Source: Streptomyces durocortorensis (GTDB lineage Bacteria; Actinomycetota; Actinomycetes; Streptomycetales; Streptomycetaceae). Taken from it: a stretch of 64,000 nt of DNA. The position numbers and the translations under genes are program-made. The stretch lies in contig NZ_CP134500.1 in assembly GCF_031760065.1 (NCBI RefSeq), forward strand, positions 2,170,001-2,234,000, given 5' to 3'. Positions 1 to 9,079 of the stretch are shown piece after piece; position 1 is the stretch's first letter; each line of letters starts with the position of its first letter. Under the pieces are notes generated by a model, which saw only the letters and a program-made list of their open reading frames with translations, was not told the origin of the DNA and searched no databases.

Positions 1-981
1 CGGCCAGGTGTAGGGGCCCTGCGGGTCGTCGAGCCAGGCCCACTGGCGGCCCTGGCCGACCGTGATGCCGTACCTCTCCCGCTGCGGGCGCCCCTCGCGC
101 TCCCAGAGGGAGAGGGCCTCGTGCGGATCGAGAGCGCCCGCGGTCAGCGTCAGCAGGAACCGGAACAGATCGTTCCCGGCCGCCCGGCGGGGCAGTCCAC
201 CGAGGTGCGGAAGCCCGGCGGGAAGCGGCAGCGCCCCGCGCAGGGGCACGAAGTACGCCGGGGTGTGCAGGAAGTGCCCCTCGGCGCGCGGCCCCTGCGC
301 GGTCGCGGAGACCCGGAGCGCGACGAGCCCGGTGGCGAACGGCGCCAGGACGCGCGCCCCCGGGCGGCACTGCTCCAGCCAGGCCTGCGGTACGGACGGC
401 AGGGTGCAGGTCGCGATGATCCGGTCGTACGGGGCGCGCTGCGGGCAGCCGCGGGCGCCGTCACCGGTGATCACCGTCGGGCGGTGCCCGGCGGCCGCGA
501 GGTGGCGGCGGGCCGGTTCCGTGATCTCCGGATCCAGATCGATGCTGGTCACCGCCTCCTCGCCGAGCCGGTGCGAGAGCAGGGCCGCGTTGTAGCCGGG
601 GCCGGTGCCGATCTCCAGGACCGTGTCGCCGTCCCGTACGTCGAGGGCCTCCAGCATCTGCGCCATCAGGGACGGCTGACTGGAGGACGAGATGAGTTCG
701 CCGTCCCGGATGCGGGTGGCCAGCGCCCTGTCCGCGTACACCCCGCTCAGCCAGCGGGAGCGGCGCCCGGGGTCGGGGTCCTCGCCCCAGAGGCGCTCGT
801 ATCCCGCGATGCCGTGCACGTAGTAGGACGGCACGAACAGATGGCGGGGCACCTCGACGAAGGCGGCGTACCAGGCGGGGTCGGTCAGCCCGCCCTGCGC
901 GACGATCTCCCGCACCAGGGCATGCCTCGCCGCGTCGGCCTCGGCTGCGGGGACGGCGGGGGTCTCCCGGTCTGCTCCCAT
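1..981 (-). CDS. PCMT-family SAM-dependent methyltransferase (3' part outside window)
   Basis: Reading from an ATG at 981, the first 327 codons are visible; the C-terminus lies beyond position 1. The protein has the fold of protein-L-isoaspartate O-methyltransferase: a GELISSSSQPSLMA segment, then SAM motif I (VLEIGTGPGYNAALL, about residues 118-132), an acidic residue ending strand 2 (SIDLDPE) and a YDRIIATCTLPSVP loop. The family methylates isoaspartyl carboxylates. The longer Streptomyces members have an extra C-terminal part, and some act on ribosomal peptides instead of damaged proteins. A GGAG-like sequence precedes the ATG. It diverges from the globin gene. The family is secure, the substrate is not. 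Confidence 0.8.
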   Translation of the reverse strand, partial: MGADRETPAVPAAEADAARHALVREIVAQGGLTDPAWYAAFVEVPRHLFVPSYYVHGIAGYERLWGEDPDPGRRSRWLSGVYADRALATRIRDGELISSSSQPSLMAQMLEALDVRDGDTVLEIGTGPGYNAALLSHRLGEEAVTSIDLDPEITEPARRHLAAAGHRPTVITGDGARGCPQRAPYDRIIATCTLPSVPQAWLEQCRPGARVLAPFATGLVALRVSATAQGPRAEGHFLHTPAYFVPLRGALPLPAGLPHLGGLPRRAAGNDLFRFLLTLTAGALDPHEALSLWEREGRPQRERYGITVGQGRQWAWLDDPQGPYTWP

Positions 982-1041
982 CTCTCCACTGTCCTGCGCG
1001 GGGCCCGCAACGGCCAACGGCGATCCCGGGCCCGGTCCCTT

Positions 1042-1053
1042 GGTCCTAGGACC
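1042..1053. promoter_or_regulatory. 12-bp perfect palindrome between divergent genes
   Basis: GGTCCTAGGACC is a perfect palindrome in the 108-bp gap between the methyltransferase start (981) and the globin start (1090). The position suits an operator or shared promoter element. No cognate regulator is recognised. Confidence 0.3.
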
Positions 1054-1089
1054 CCTGTCCTCGGCCGGTGCGTCTGCGACCATGGACGG

Positions 1090-1494
1090 GTGACAGAGAT
1101 TCCGCGCGACACGCTTCAGGAGCAGACCTTTTACGATCAGGTCGGCGGCGAGGCGACGTTCCGACGCCTGGTCCACCGCTTCTACGAGGGCGTGGCGGGC
1201 GACGAGCTGCTGCGGCCGATGTATCCGGAGGGGGATCTGGGCCCGGCCGAGGAGCGGTTCGCCCTGTTCCTCATGCAGTACTGGGGCGGCCCGCGCACCT
1301 ACAGCGACCACCGGGGCCACCCTCGGCTGCGGATGCGGCACGCCCCGTTCCGGGTGGACCGGGCGGCCCATGACGCCTGGCTCGCCCATATGCGGGTCGC
1401 GCTGGACGAACTGGGGCTCGCGCCCGAGCACGAGCGGCAGCTGTGGGACTACCTGACGTACGCCGCCGCGTCGATGCTCAACACCGCGGACTGA
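1090..1494 (+). CDS. glbO: Group II truncated haemoglobin (trHbO)
   Basis: 134-residue protein with the 2-on-2 globin signature of group II. It has the B-helix HRFYEGVAGD segment with Tyr B10, MYPEGDL, then FLMQYWGGP, and HPRLRMRHAPF with the proximal haem-binding His. A Trp at the expected G8 position follows (HDAWLAHM). trHbO proteins bind oxygen and are linked to redox or nitrosative stress. The start is the GTG at 1090, which gives the usual family length; upstream reading in the same frame has no globin similarity and covers the divergent promoter. It is transcribed away from the methyltransferase and followed by 174 bp before the ABC genes. Confidence 0.92.
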   Translation: MTEIPRDTLQEQTFYDQVGGEATFRRLVHRFYEGVAGDELLRPMYPEGDLGPAEERFALFLMQYWGGPRTYSDHRGHPRLRMRHAPFRVDRAAHDAWLAHMRVALDELGLAPEHERQLWDYLTYAAASMLNTAD

Positions 1495-1668
1495 TCGCCT
1501 GCCGCCGAATCCTTCCGGATCTCATCGCATGCCCTCCGGATCTCACCGGAATTCGACGTTCCGTCGTCAGATATCGATCACGATCGCATCAAGGTGGGCC
1601 TGCAAGCGGTTACCAGAATCCTTTCGCTCTGAAAGCATCACCAGTACGTCGGGGGGCGTGCGGACACG

Positions 1669-4600
1669 GTGTTGACGGGGCGGGGGACACAGGTGACGGG
1701 TTTTGTCTTGCTGCGGGTGAGGGCGCACCGCCTTCTCCTCTCCGCGGCCGTGCTCGCCGTTCTGCTGACCACGTCCGTCCTGGCCGCGCTCACCGCGTTC
1801 TCCGGCTCGGTGGGCGACGCGGCTCTGCGCCACACGCTCACCCACCGGTCCGCCGCCTCCGCCTCGCTCGTCGTCTCCGCCTCGGTGGACCACGACCGGC
1901 GCGCCGAGGCCGATGCCACCGTCCGCGCGGCCGCCCTCGACGCCTTCGACGGGCTGCCCGTGAACGTGGGGAAGCTGGAGAGCTCGGGGGCGTACGCGCT
2001 GCCGCGCGGCCTCCAGTCCCCGGCCGCCCGGCGCGGCGAGCCGGACCTCACCCACTTCGCCGCCCTGGACCGCGACCGGGTCCGGATCACCGAGGGCCGG
2101 GCGCCCGCCGCGCCGGACGGCTCGGGACCGGTCCAGGTGGCGCTGCCCCTCGTCGCCGCCGAGGCGCTGAAGCTGGAGCCGGGCGCGCGGCTCACCGTCA
2201 CCGACCGGCTGCGCGACGACAAGCCGCAGCAGATCCTGGTCACCGGCGTCTACGAGGCACTCGACCAGTCCGACCCGTACTGGCAGCTGGACCCGCTCGG
2301 CGGGCGCGGGGTGCGCAAGCTCGCCTTCACGACGTACGGTCCCCTGCTCACGCACCCCGCCCCGCTGGCCTCCGGGAGTCTCGGCGACGGGGAGACGTCC
2401 TGGCTGGCCACCGCGGACTTCGCCACCCTGACCACCGGCTCCATGGCCGGGCTGCACCGGGCGTCGTCGGACGCCCCCGAGGCCCTCACCGCCGCGCCCG
2501 TGTTCAAGTCCGGGGTCACCGCGCGGACCTCGCTGCCCACCGTGCTCGACCAGCTCGACCGGGCGCTGCTCGTCTCCCGCTCCACGCTGATGATCGTCGC
2601 GGTGCAGCTGGTGCTGCTGGCCGCGTACGCCCTGCTGCTCGTGGCCCGGCTGCTGAACAGCGAGCGCGACGGGGAACGGGAACTGCTGCGGGCCCGGGGC
2701 GGATCGCGCGGCCGGATCACCTCGTTCGCGGCGATCGAGGCGCTGCTGCTCGCCGCTCCCGCAGCGCTGGTCGCCCCGCTGCTGGCGGGGCCGCTGACCG
2801 GCCTGCTGGCCGAGCGCGGCGCCCTGTCCCGGATCGGGCTGCGGGTCGGGGAGGGCGCCACCGCGACGGTATGGCTGGTCTCCGCGGCCGTGGCGCTGGC
2901 CTGTGCCCTGGCGGTGGTCGCTCCGTCGCTGACGGCCGGGGCGGGCGGGCGCAGGACCCGGGCGGCCTCGCTGCCCGCACCCGTGCGGGCGGGCGCCGAC
3001 ATCGGGCTGCTGCTCATCGCGGCGGTGGCGTACTGGCAGCTGGAGCGGCAGACCACGGCGTCCGGCAGCGGGGCGCTCAGCGGCGGCCAGGACGGCAGGC
3101 TCGGGATCGACCCCCTGCTGGTCGCCGCCCCGGCGCTGGCCCTGCTCGCCGGGACCGTGCTCACGCTGCGGCTGCTCCCGCCCGCCGCGAAGCTCGCCGA
3201 ACGGCGTGCCGCCAAGGGCCGCGGGCTGCCCGCCGCACTGGCGGGCTGGCAGTTCAGCAGGCGCCCGATGCGCGGCGCGGGACCGGTGCTGCTGCTGGTG
3301 CTGTCGGTCGCGATGGGCATGCTGGCCATCGGGCAGAGCGCCTCCTGGAACCGTTCGCAGAGCGACCAGGCTGACTTCGGCTCCGGCGCCTCGGTCCGGG
3401 TCGTCGGCGAGCGCGGAGTCACTCCGGTGACGGCCGGTGCGTACGCCTCGGTGGACGGGGTGCGGCAGGCCGCCCCCGCCCACCGGACTGAGGTGGAGGT
3501 CTCCGGCGGGCGCAGGGCCGAGGTCCTCGCCCTGGACACGGCGCACGCGGACGAGCGGATGCTGCTGCGCTCCGACCTCACCGACGGGTCCCCCCAGCAG
3601 CTGTTCGACGCGATCGCCCCGGAGCGGGACAGCCGCGCCGGGCTCGTCCTCCCGAAGGACAGCACCCGGCTGAAGCTGGACCTGCGGATCACCGCGGTGC
3701 CGCCGAAGCGCGCCGACGCCTCCGAGAACGACGTCTTCGACGATCCGGACGGGCAGCCGCCCGTGGTCACCCTGCTTCTGGAGGACCGGTACGGGCTCCC
3801 CCACCGGGTGCTGGCCGGGTCCGTCCCGGTCGGCGACCGCCCCGCCACGGTGTCCATCCCGGTGTCGGCGGCGGCCGGACTGTCCCTGACCGGCATCGAG
3901 GTGGACGGCGACGCCCCCTCCGGCGCGGCGGAGAAGCGCAGGGTCTCGATGAGCGACGTACGGGTGGTCACCGCATCCGGCGCCGAACACCCCGTGGCGA
4001 CGCCCGGCTCGGTGCGCTGGAAGGCCGCCGTGACGCTCACCGAATTCGGTGAGGACCGGCCGGGCGAACGGCCCGTGCCGAACAGGTCTTCCGGTGCGCC
4101 GGACTTCACGTACGACACCGGCGTGCGGGACCTCGACGCCTGGGAGCGGACCACCGGCACCCTGCGGATCACCGCGGCCAGGCCCCGGGCCGCGGCAGTG
4201 AAGGCGGTGGCGACGGACGCCTACCTGAGGAGCACCAGTACGAAGCCGGGCGACGAGATCGATCTCACGCTTGCCGGGAACACCGTCCGGGTGACCCTGG
4301 TGAAGGCGGTACGGCAGCTGCCGACCACCGGCACCCTCACCGGCGCCCCGGACCCGACAGCGGGCGGCGGCGGGCTGCTGCTCGACCTCAGGGCGGTCGC
4401 CGGTGCCCTGGCCGACCGGCCGACCGCCACGATCGAGGCGAACGAATGGTGGCTGAGCACCGCCCCCGGCGACAGCGCGAAGGTGGCCGCCGCCCTGCGC
4501 GCCCGGCCGGACACCGATCCGGCCCAGGTACTGGTCCGCGCCGAGGCCGCCCAGCGGCTGGTCGACGACCCGTTGGGCGCGGGCCCGCAGTCCGCGCTGC

Positions 4601-5004
4601 CCGCCGTCGCGGTGGTCGCCGCCGCGCTCGCCGCGGTCGGCTTCGCCGTCAGCGCCTCCGGCTCCCGGCGTGAACGGTCCGCCGAGCTGGGCGTGCTGCG
4701 GGCGCTCGGCGCGCCGCGCCGCCAGCTGGCCCGGATGGTCGCCGCCGAACAGGGCGTCCTCATCGCCATCGCCCTGCTGATCGGGGCGGCCATCGGCACC
4801 GTGCTGACCCGGGCCGTCGTCCCGCTGATCGTGCTGACCGGGCAGGCGGACCGGCCCGTGCCTCCGGTGCTGGTGGAGCTGCCCGCCGGGCAGGTCGCCG
4901 CACTGCTGGCCGGGGTCGCCGCACTGCCTCTCGTGATCGTCGCGACGCTCGCGCTCCGCCGCGGGGACCCGGCGGTATCGCTGCGCCACCAGGGGGACCA
5001 CTGA
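1669..5004 (+). CDS. FtsX-like ABC transporter permease (first of pair)
   Basis: About 1,111 residues with the large FtsX/MacB permease layout. An N-terminal membrane segment (LLLSAAVLAVLLTTSVLAAL) is followed by a long extracytoplasmic domain, a middle group of membrane helices around residues 310-450, a second extracytoplasmic domain, and a C-terminal helix cluster with the typical ERSAELGVLRALGAPRRQL motif before the last helices. Such permeases work with a LolD-type ATPase to extrude or remodel envelope substrates. It is the first of three tightly linked genes, with one base to the next start. GTG 1669 is used here; GTG 1693 in the same frame, behind a G-rich stretch, is an alternative. 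Confidence 0.85.
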   Translation: MLTGRGTQVTGFVLLRVRAHRLLLSAAVLAVLLTTSVLAALTAFSGSVGDAALRHTLTHRSAASASLVVSASVDHDRRAEADATVRAAALDAFDGLPVNVGKLESSGAYALPRGLQSPAARRGEPDLTHFAALDRDRVRITEGRAPAAPDGSGPVQVALPLVAAEALKLEPGARLTVTDRLRDDKPQQILVTGVYEALDQSDPYWQLDPLGGRGVRKLAFTTYGPLLTHPAPLASGSLGDGETSWLATADFATLTTGSMAGLHRASSDAPEALTAAPVFKSGVTARTSLPTVLDQLDRALLVSRSTLMIVAVQLVLLAAYALLLVARLLNSERDGERELLRARGGSRGRITSFAAIEALLLAAPAALVAPLLAGPLTGLLAERGALSRIGLRVGEGATATVWLVSAAVALACALAVVAPSLTAGAGGRRTRAASLPAPVRAGADIGLLLIAAVAYWQLERQTTASGSGALSGGQDGRLGIDPLLVAAPALALLAGTVLTLRLLPPAAKLAERRAAKGRGLPAALAGWQFSRRPMRGAGPVLLLVLSVAMGMLAIGQSASWNRSQSDQADFGSGASVRVVGERGVTPVTAGAYASVDGVRQAAPAHRTEVEVSGGRRAEVLALDTAHADERMLLRSDLTDGSPQQLFDAIAPERDSRAGLVLPKDSTRLKLDLRITAVPPKRADASENDVFDDPDGQPPVVTLLLEDRYGLPHRVLAGSVPVGDRPATVSIPVSAAAGLSLTGIEVDGDAPSGAAEKRRVSMSDVRVVTASGAEHPVATPGSVRWKAAVTLTEFGEDRPGERPVPNRSSGAPDFTYDTGVRDLDAWERTTGTLRITAARPRAAAVKAVATDAYLRSTSTKPGDEIDLTLAGNTVRVTLVKAVRQLPTTGTLTGAPDPTAGGGGLLLDLRAVAGALADRPTATIEANEWWLSTAPGDSAKVAAALRARPDTDPAQVLVRAEAAQRLVDDPLGAGPQSALPAVAVVAAALAAVGFAVSASGSRRERSAELGVLRALGAPRRQLARMVAAEQGVLIAIALLIGAAIGTVLTRAVVPLIVLTGQADRPVPPVLVELPAGQVAALLAGVAALPLVIVATLALRRGDPAVSLRHQGDH

Positions 5005-5005
5005 C

Positions 5006-7846
5006 ATGAGCGACGACAACAGGCGGGCGGCGGAAGCCCCGTGGATACGGACCCGGCTGCGGACCGCGCCCGGTGCGGCGGTGGCCCTCGCGGTACTGGT
5101 GCTGGTGACCGCGTTCCTCGCCGCCGCGTTTCCGCGCGCGGTGGACGCGTACGAGACGAAGGGGCTGCGCCACGACATCCTGACCGCCGACCCGAACCGC
5201 AGCGTCGTGGAGGTCGCGCGTCCGCAGCCCGGCCTCGAACTCCCGCAGGGGCAACGGGAGGCCGAGATGCGCGGCCCGCAGCTGACGCGCGTCGGCGGGG
5301 AGCTGCTGAAGGCACTGCCCGCACCGCTGCGCGCCGACACGTCCTCCGTCGCGTACGGGGTGCGCACCACGAGGCCGGTCGTCGCCACCGAACCCTGGCT
5401 GCCGCGCCCCGACGCGGCTCCGCCGCGGCTCACCTATGCGGCGCAACTGGGCCTGAGGGAGCACGCCACGCTCAGCTCGGGGGCCTGGCCCGCGACGACG
5501 GGCCCGGTGACCTCGGACTCCCGTGCGGTGGAGGGCGCGGTCACCGAGGAGACGGCCGCCGAGCTGAAGGTGAAGGTCGGCGCGACCCTCGCGGTGCCCA
5601 CGGCGTCGGGCGAGACCGTCACCGTACGGATCACCGGCATCGTCGCCCCGCGTGACCCGCACGGCAGCTACTGGTCCGCCGATCCGCTGCTGCGCAGCCC
5701 GTCCCTGGTCCCGGACCCCGCGAGTCCCTTTCCCACCTACTTCTGGGCCGGCACGGTCCTGCTGGCCGAGGACGCCGCCCCGGTCCTGCTGAGCACGGCC
5801 ACCGAGCCCGCCCTGTACTGGCGGCTTCCGCCCGACCCGGCGGCGCTGACCGGCCCCGACGGCCCCCGTCTGGCATCCGTCCTCGCCTCCCTGGAGAGCG
5901 GCCCCGGACTGCTGAAGACGCGGGAGATCGCCGGGGACACCGCGATGGTCCGCAGCGGGCTCGGCCACATCGTGGCGGCGAACGCCCGGATGCGCGAGGC
6001 GATCAGTCCCGTGATCGCGGTCGCCGCCCTGGGCATCGCCTCCGTGGCCACTGTCGTCCTGCTGATGACGGGCGCCCTGATCGGCGGGCGCCGCCGCGGC
6101 GAACTGGCCCTGCTGCGCTCACGCGGCGCCTCCCTGCGCGGCATCGGCGGACGGCTGCTCGCGGAGACCGCGGTGACGGTGCTGCCCGCCGCCGCGCTCG
6201 GGCTACTGCTCGCGGTGCTGGTGGTGGGCGAGGGCCGGTGGTGGCCGGGAACGCTGGCGGCGGCGGGGACCGGCCTGCTGGTCTGCCTGGCCCTGCCGCT
6301 GCGGACGACGCTCCAGCACATCCGGCCGACGCTGCACGGGGCGCGCGAGGACATGGTGAGCGCCCGGCCGTCCCGTCGGCGCACCGTCGCCGAGCTGACG
6401 CTGCTGGTGCTGGCGGTCGGCGCGGTGACGGCCCTGCTGCGGCGCGGTACGTCGACCGGCGGCGGCACGGATCTGCTGGTCAGCGCGGCACCGGTGCTGG
6501 TCGCCCTGATCGCGGCTCTCGTCCTGGTCCGGCTCTACCCGTTGCCCTTGCGCCTCGCCGCGCGCCCCGTGGCCCGGCTGCGCGGGGCGATCGGCTTCCT
6601 GTCGCTCGCCCGCGCCGGGCGGGCCTCGGCCGGCGGGACACTGCCGTTGCTCGCCCTGCTGCTGGCGCTGGCCACGGCCGCGTTCGGCGGGTCGGTGGTG
6701 GCGGGCATCGGGGACGCCCGGGACGACGCGGCGCTGAAGGCCGTGGGGGCGGATGCCCGGATCAGCGGACTGAGCGAGCGGACGACGCTGCCCGGCCCCC
6801 TGGTCCGTACGGTGAAGGACCTCGACGGGGTGGAGAACGTCGCTCCGGTACGTGTCGAGCACAGCGTGGCCCTGCCGACGGCGGACGTGGGCGGCACCGA
6901 CGCCACGGGAGCCGGTGCGAGCGGCACCGGGGCTGCGGGCGCCGACAGCGCGGCCCTGGTGGGCGTCGACCCCGCCACGTACGCCCGGCTGGCGCGCGCG
7001 ACCGGGCTGCCGGAGTTCCCCGCCGCCCGGCTGAAGGCCACCGGCGCGGCGGCGCCGGTGCCGAAGGGCGCGGAACCCGGCCCCGGGCGCGTCCTTCCGG
7101 CGATCGCGTCCCCGTCGGTGGCGGCCCGCCTGGGCAAGGAGCCGGTCGCCGTCGACACCTTGTCCGGCGACTTCAAGGTCCGGATCGTGGGGGTGGCCTC
7201 GCGCGCGGCAGCGGTCTCGACCGCGCACTTCCTGATCGTGAACTCCGCCTCGCTCGACCACGGGGAACCCACCACCCTGTTCCTCAACGGCACACCGGAC
7301 CCCGGGAAGCTGCACGCGGCGGTCGGCGGGAGCGGCAAGAAGTACGTCGTACAGCTGCGTTCCGAGGAGCGCGAGCGGTACGTGAACGCCCCGATGCAGG
7401 CGGGCGCCGAACGCATCTACCTCGCGGCCGTCGTGGCGGGCGCCGGATACGCGCTGCTGGCCGTACTGCTGTCGCTGCTCCAGACCGCACCGGAACGCAG
7501 GACGCTGCTGGCGCGGCTGCGCACGATGGGGCTGACCACCGGACAGGGCAGGCGGCTGCTGGCCTTCGAGGCGATGCCGCAGGCGCTGCTGGCGGCGGTC
7601 GGCGGCCTGTTCACCGGCTGGGCGACCATCGTCCTTCTCTCCCCCGGCGTCGATCTGGTCGCGCTGGCGCTCGCGGGCGTCGCCGGATCGGCCCCGGACC
7701 CCGTCCCGTTGCGCACCGACCTGTGGTCGCTCGGGCTTCCGGCTGCCGGGGTGGTCGCGCTCGCCGCCGCGGTCGCGGGCGTCCAGGCGTGGTGGGCGAG
7801 CCGCCGCGGATCGATCACCGAACTCAGGGCAGGAGACTCCCGATGA
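5006..7846 (+). CDS. FtsX-like ABC transporter permease (second of pair)
   Basis: 946 residues, ATG at 5006, one base after the preceding stop. Same architecture as its neighbour: an N-terminal helix (GAAVALAVLVLVTAFLAAAF), an extracytoplasmic region to about residue 330, a central group of helices with GELALLRSRGASLRGIGG, and a C-terminal cluster with RTLLARLRTMGLTTGQGRRL. The two permeases probably form a heterodimer driven by the next gene. The last four bases overlap the ATPase start (ATGA), implying translational coupling. The substrate cannot be read from the sequence. Confidence 0.85.
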   Translation: MSDDNRRAAEAPWIRTRLRTAPGAAVALAVLVLVTAFLAAAFPRAVDAYETKGLRHDILTADPNRSVVEVARPQPGLELPQGQREAEMRGPQLTRVGGELLKALPAPLRADTSSVAYGVRTTRPVVATEPWLPRPDAAPPRLTYAAQLGLREHATLSSGAWPATTGPVTSDSRAVEGAVTEETAAELKVKVGATLAVPTASGETVTVRITGIVAPRDPHGSYWSADPLLRSPSLVPDPASPFPTYFWAGTVLLAEDAAPVLLSTATEPALYWRLPPDPAALTGPDGPRLASVLASLESGPGLLKTREIAGDTAMVRSGLGHIVAANARMREAISPVIAVAALGIASVATVVLLMTGALIGGRRRGELALLRSRGASLRGIGGRLLAETAVTVLPAAALGLLLAVLVVGEGRWWPGTLAAAGTGLLVCLALPLRTTLQHIRPTLHGAREDMVSARPSRRRTVAELTLLVLAVGAVTALLRRGTSTGGGTDLLVSAAPVLVALIAALVLVRLYPLPLRLAARPVARLRGAIGFLSLARAGRASAGGTLPLLALLLALATAAFGGSVVAGIGDARDDAALKAVGADARISGLSERTTLPGPLVRTVKDLDGVENVAPVRVEHSVALPTADVGGTDATGAGASGTGAAGADSAALVGVDPATYARLARATGLPEFPAARLKATGAAAPVPKGAEPGPGRVLPAIASPSVAARLGKEPVAVDTLSGDFKVRIVGVASRAAAVSTAHFLIVNSASLDHGEPTTLFLNGTPDPGKLHAAVGGSGKKYVVQLRSEERERYVNAPMQAGAERIYLAAVVAGAGYALLAVLLSLLQTAPERRTLLARLRTMGLTTGQGRRLLAFEAMPQALLAAVGGLFTGWATIVLLSPGVDLVALALAGVAGSAPDPVPLRTDLWSLGLPAAGVVALAAAVAGVQAWWASRRGSITELRAGDSR

Positions 7847-8877
7847 CCTCGTCCACCACGTCCGCCCGGACGGCAGCCACGGCCCGTGGGGCCGAGACGA
7901 CGCTGGCCGAGCTGGAGCAGCGCGCGGCGGCCCGCCGGGACCGCCCCTCCTACGGCCACGACGCACTGATCGCCTGCGACCGGGTGGTGCGCATCTTCAC
8001 CACGGACGGGGTGGAGGTGCAGGCCCTCCAGGGCCTCGATCTGCTGGTTGCCGAGGGCGAGTTGATGGCACTGGTGGGGGCGTCGGGCAGCGGCAAGTCG
8101 ACGCTGATGAACATCCTGGCGGGCCTGGACGTGCCGACCGCCGGATCGGCGAAGGTCGCGGGATGCGATCTGCTGTCGATGGGGCCGAAGGAGCGGCTGC
8201 GCTACCGCCGTGACGTCGTCGGGTTCGTCTGGCAGCAGACCGCCCGCAATCTGCTCCCGTATCTCACCGCGATCCAGAACATCACCCTGCCCATGCAGTT
8301 GCGCGGCGGCGGCAGCAAGCGCGAACGGGCGGCCCGCGCCGAGTCGTTGCTCGCCATGCTCGACATCGCGGACTGCCGTGACCGGCGGCCCCAGCAGCTG
8401 TCGGGCGGGCAGCAGCAGCGGGTGGCCATCGCGGTGGCGCTGGCCAACTCCCCTTCCGTCCTGCTCGCGGACGAGCCGACCGGCGAACTGGACTCGGCCA
8501 CCGGGGAGCAGGTGTTCGCCGCGTTCCGGCGGGCCAACGAGGAGCTGGGCACCTCGATCGTGATCGTCACCCACGACCAGGCGGTGGCGAGCGAGGTGCG
8601 CCGTACGGTCGCCATCCGTGACGGCCGTACGTCCTCCGAGGTGCTGCGCCGCACGGAGGTGGACGCGGCGACGGGCCAGGAGTCTCAGGTGGCCCGGGAG
8701 TACGCGATGCTCGACCGGGCGGGCCGGCTCCAGCTGCCCGCGGACCACACGCGGGCGCTGGGCATGGAGCACCGGGTGCTGCTGGAGCTGGAGCAGGACC
8801 ACATCGGGGTCTGGCCGGACGCGCACGGGGAGCCGGGCGGCACGGAGGGGAAGGCCGACGGAGCTCCGGAGCAGTAG
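7843..8877 (+). CDS. ABC transporter ATP-binding protein, LolD/MacB type
   Basis: 344 residues. Walker A is GASGSGKST (near residue 86), the signature is QLSGGQQQR, Walker B is VLLADEPTGELD, and the switch His is in IVIVTHDQ. The DEPTGELDS form is typical of ATPases that pair with FtsX-like permeases. Unusually long tails flank the domain: about 45 residues before it and about 70 after it. AGGAG lies just upstream of the ATG, which overlaps the permease stop. It completes a three-gene export system. Convergent with the hypothetical gene ending at 9067. Confidence 0.9.
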   Translation: MTSSTTSARTAATARGAETTLAELEQRAAARRDRPSYGHDALIACDRVVRIFTTDGVEVQALQGLDLLVAEGELMALVGASGSGKSTLMNILAGLDVPTAGSAKVAGCDLLSMGPKERLRYRRDVVGFVWQQTARNLLPYLTAIQNITLPMQLRGGGSKRERAARAESLLAMLDIADCRDRRPQQLSGGQQQRVAIAVALANSPSVLLADEPTGELDSATGEQVFAAFRRANEELGTSIVIVTHDQAVASEVRRTVAIRDGRTSSEVLRRTEVDAATGQESQVAREYAMLDRAGRLQLPADHTRALGMEHRVLLELEQDHIGVWPDAHGEPGGTEGKADGAPEQ

Positions 8878-8935
8878 CAGCCGCAGGCGGCGAGGCGGTC
8901 GGGGGCTCTCGGAGCCTCATGTCGCAGCCGGTCCG

Positions 8936-9079
8936 ACGGTTCAACCGGGTCCGGCAGTTCAGCCAGGTCCGACGATCCGGCCAGCCCCGGCAGATCAACC
9001 GGTTCCGACGATCCAGCCAGGCCCGGCAGATCAACCAGGCCCGACAGACCAGTCGGCTCCGACGATTCAGCCGGGCCCG
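8936..9079. repeat. Eight-unit 18-bp tandem repeat
   Basis: Eight 18-bp units run without a gap. They mostly alternate between two sub-types, ACGATCCAGCCAGGCCCG-like and GCAGATCAACCAGGCCCG-like, giving a 36-bp higher period. The array fills the space between convergent genes and covers the last codons and stop (9067-9069) of the minus-strand gene. Period 18 keeps reading frames open, so antisense frames show hexapeptide repeats. Confidence 0.85.

Noticed and set aside
1567..5433. Very long antisense open frame (1,288 codons) opposite the FtsX permeases
   Set aside because: It is a by-product of high GC3 on the real strand. The composition is Arg/Gly/Pro/Gln-rich with no domain, and the plus strand encodes clear membrane permeases.
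8936..9079. Possible CRISPR array
   Set aside because: Units are contiguous with no unique spacers, and there are no cas genes. It is a minisatellite.
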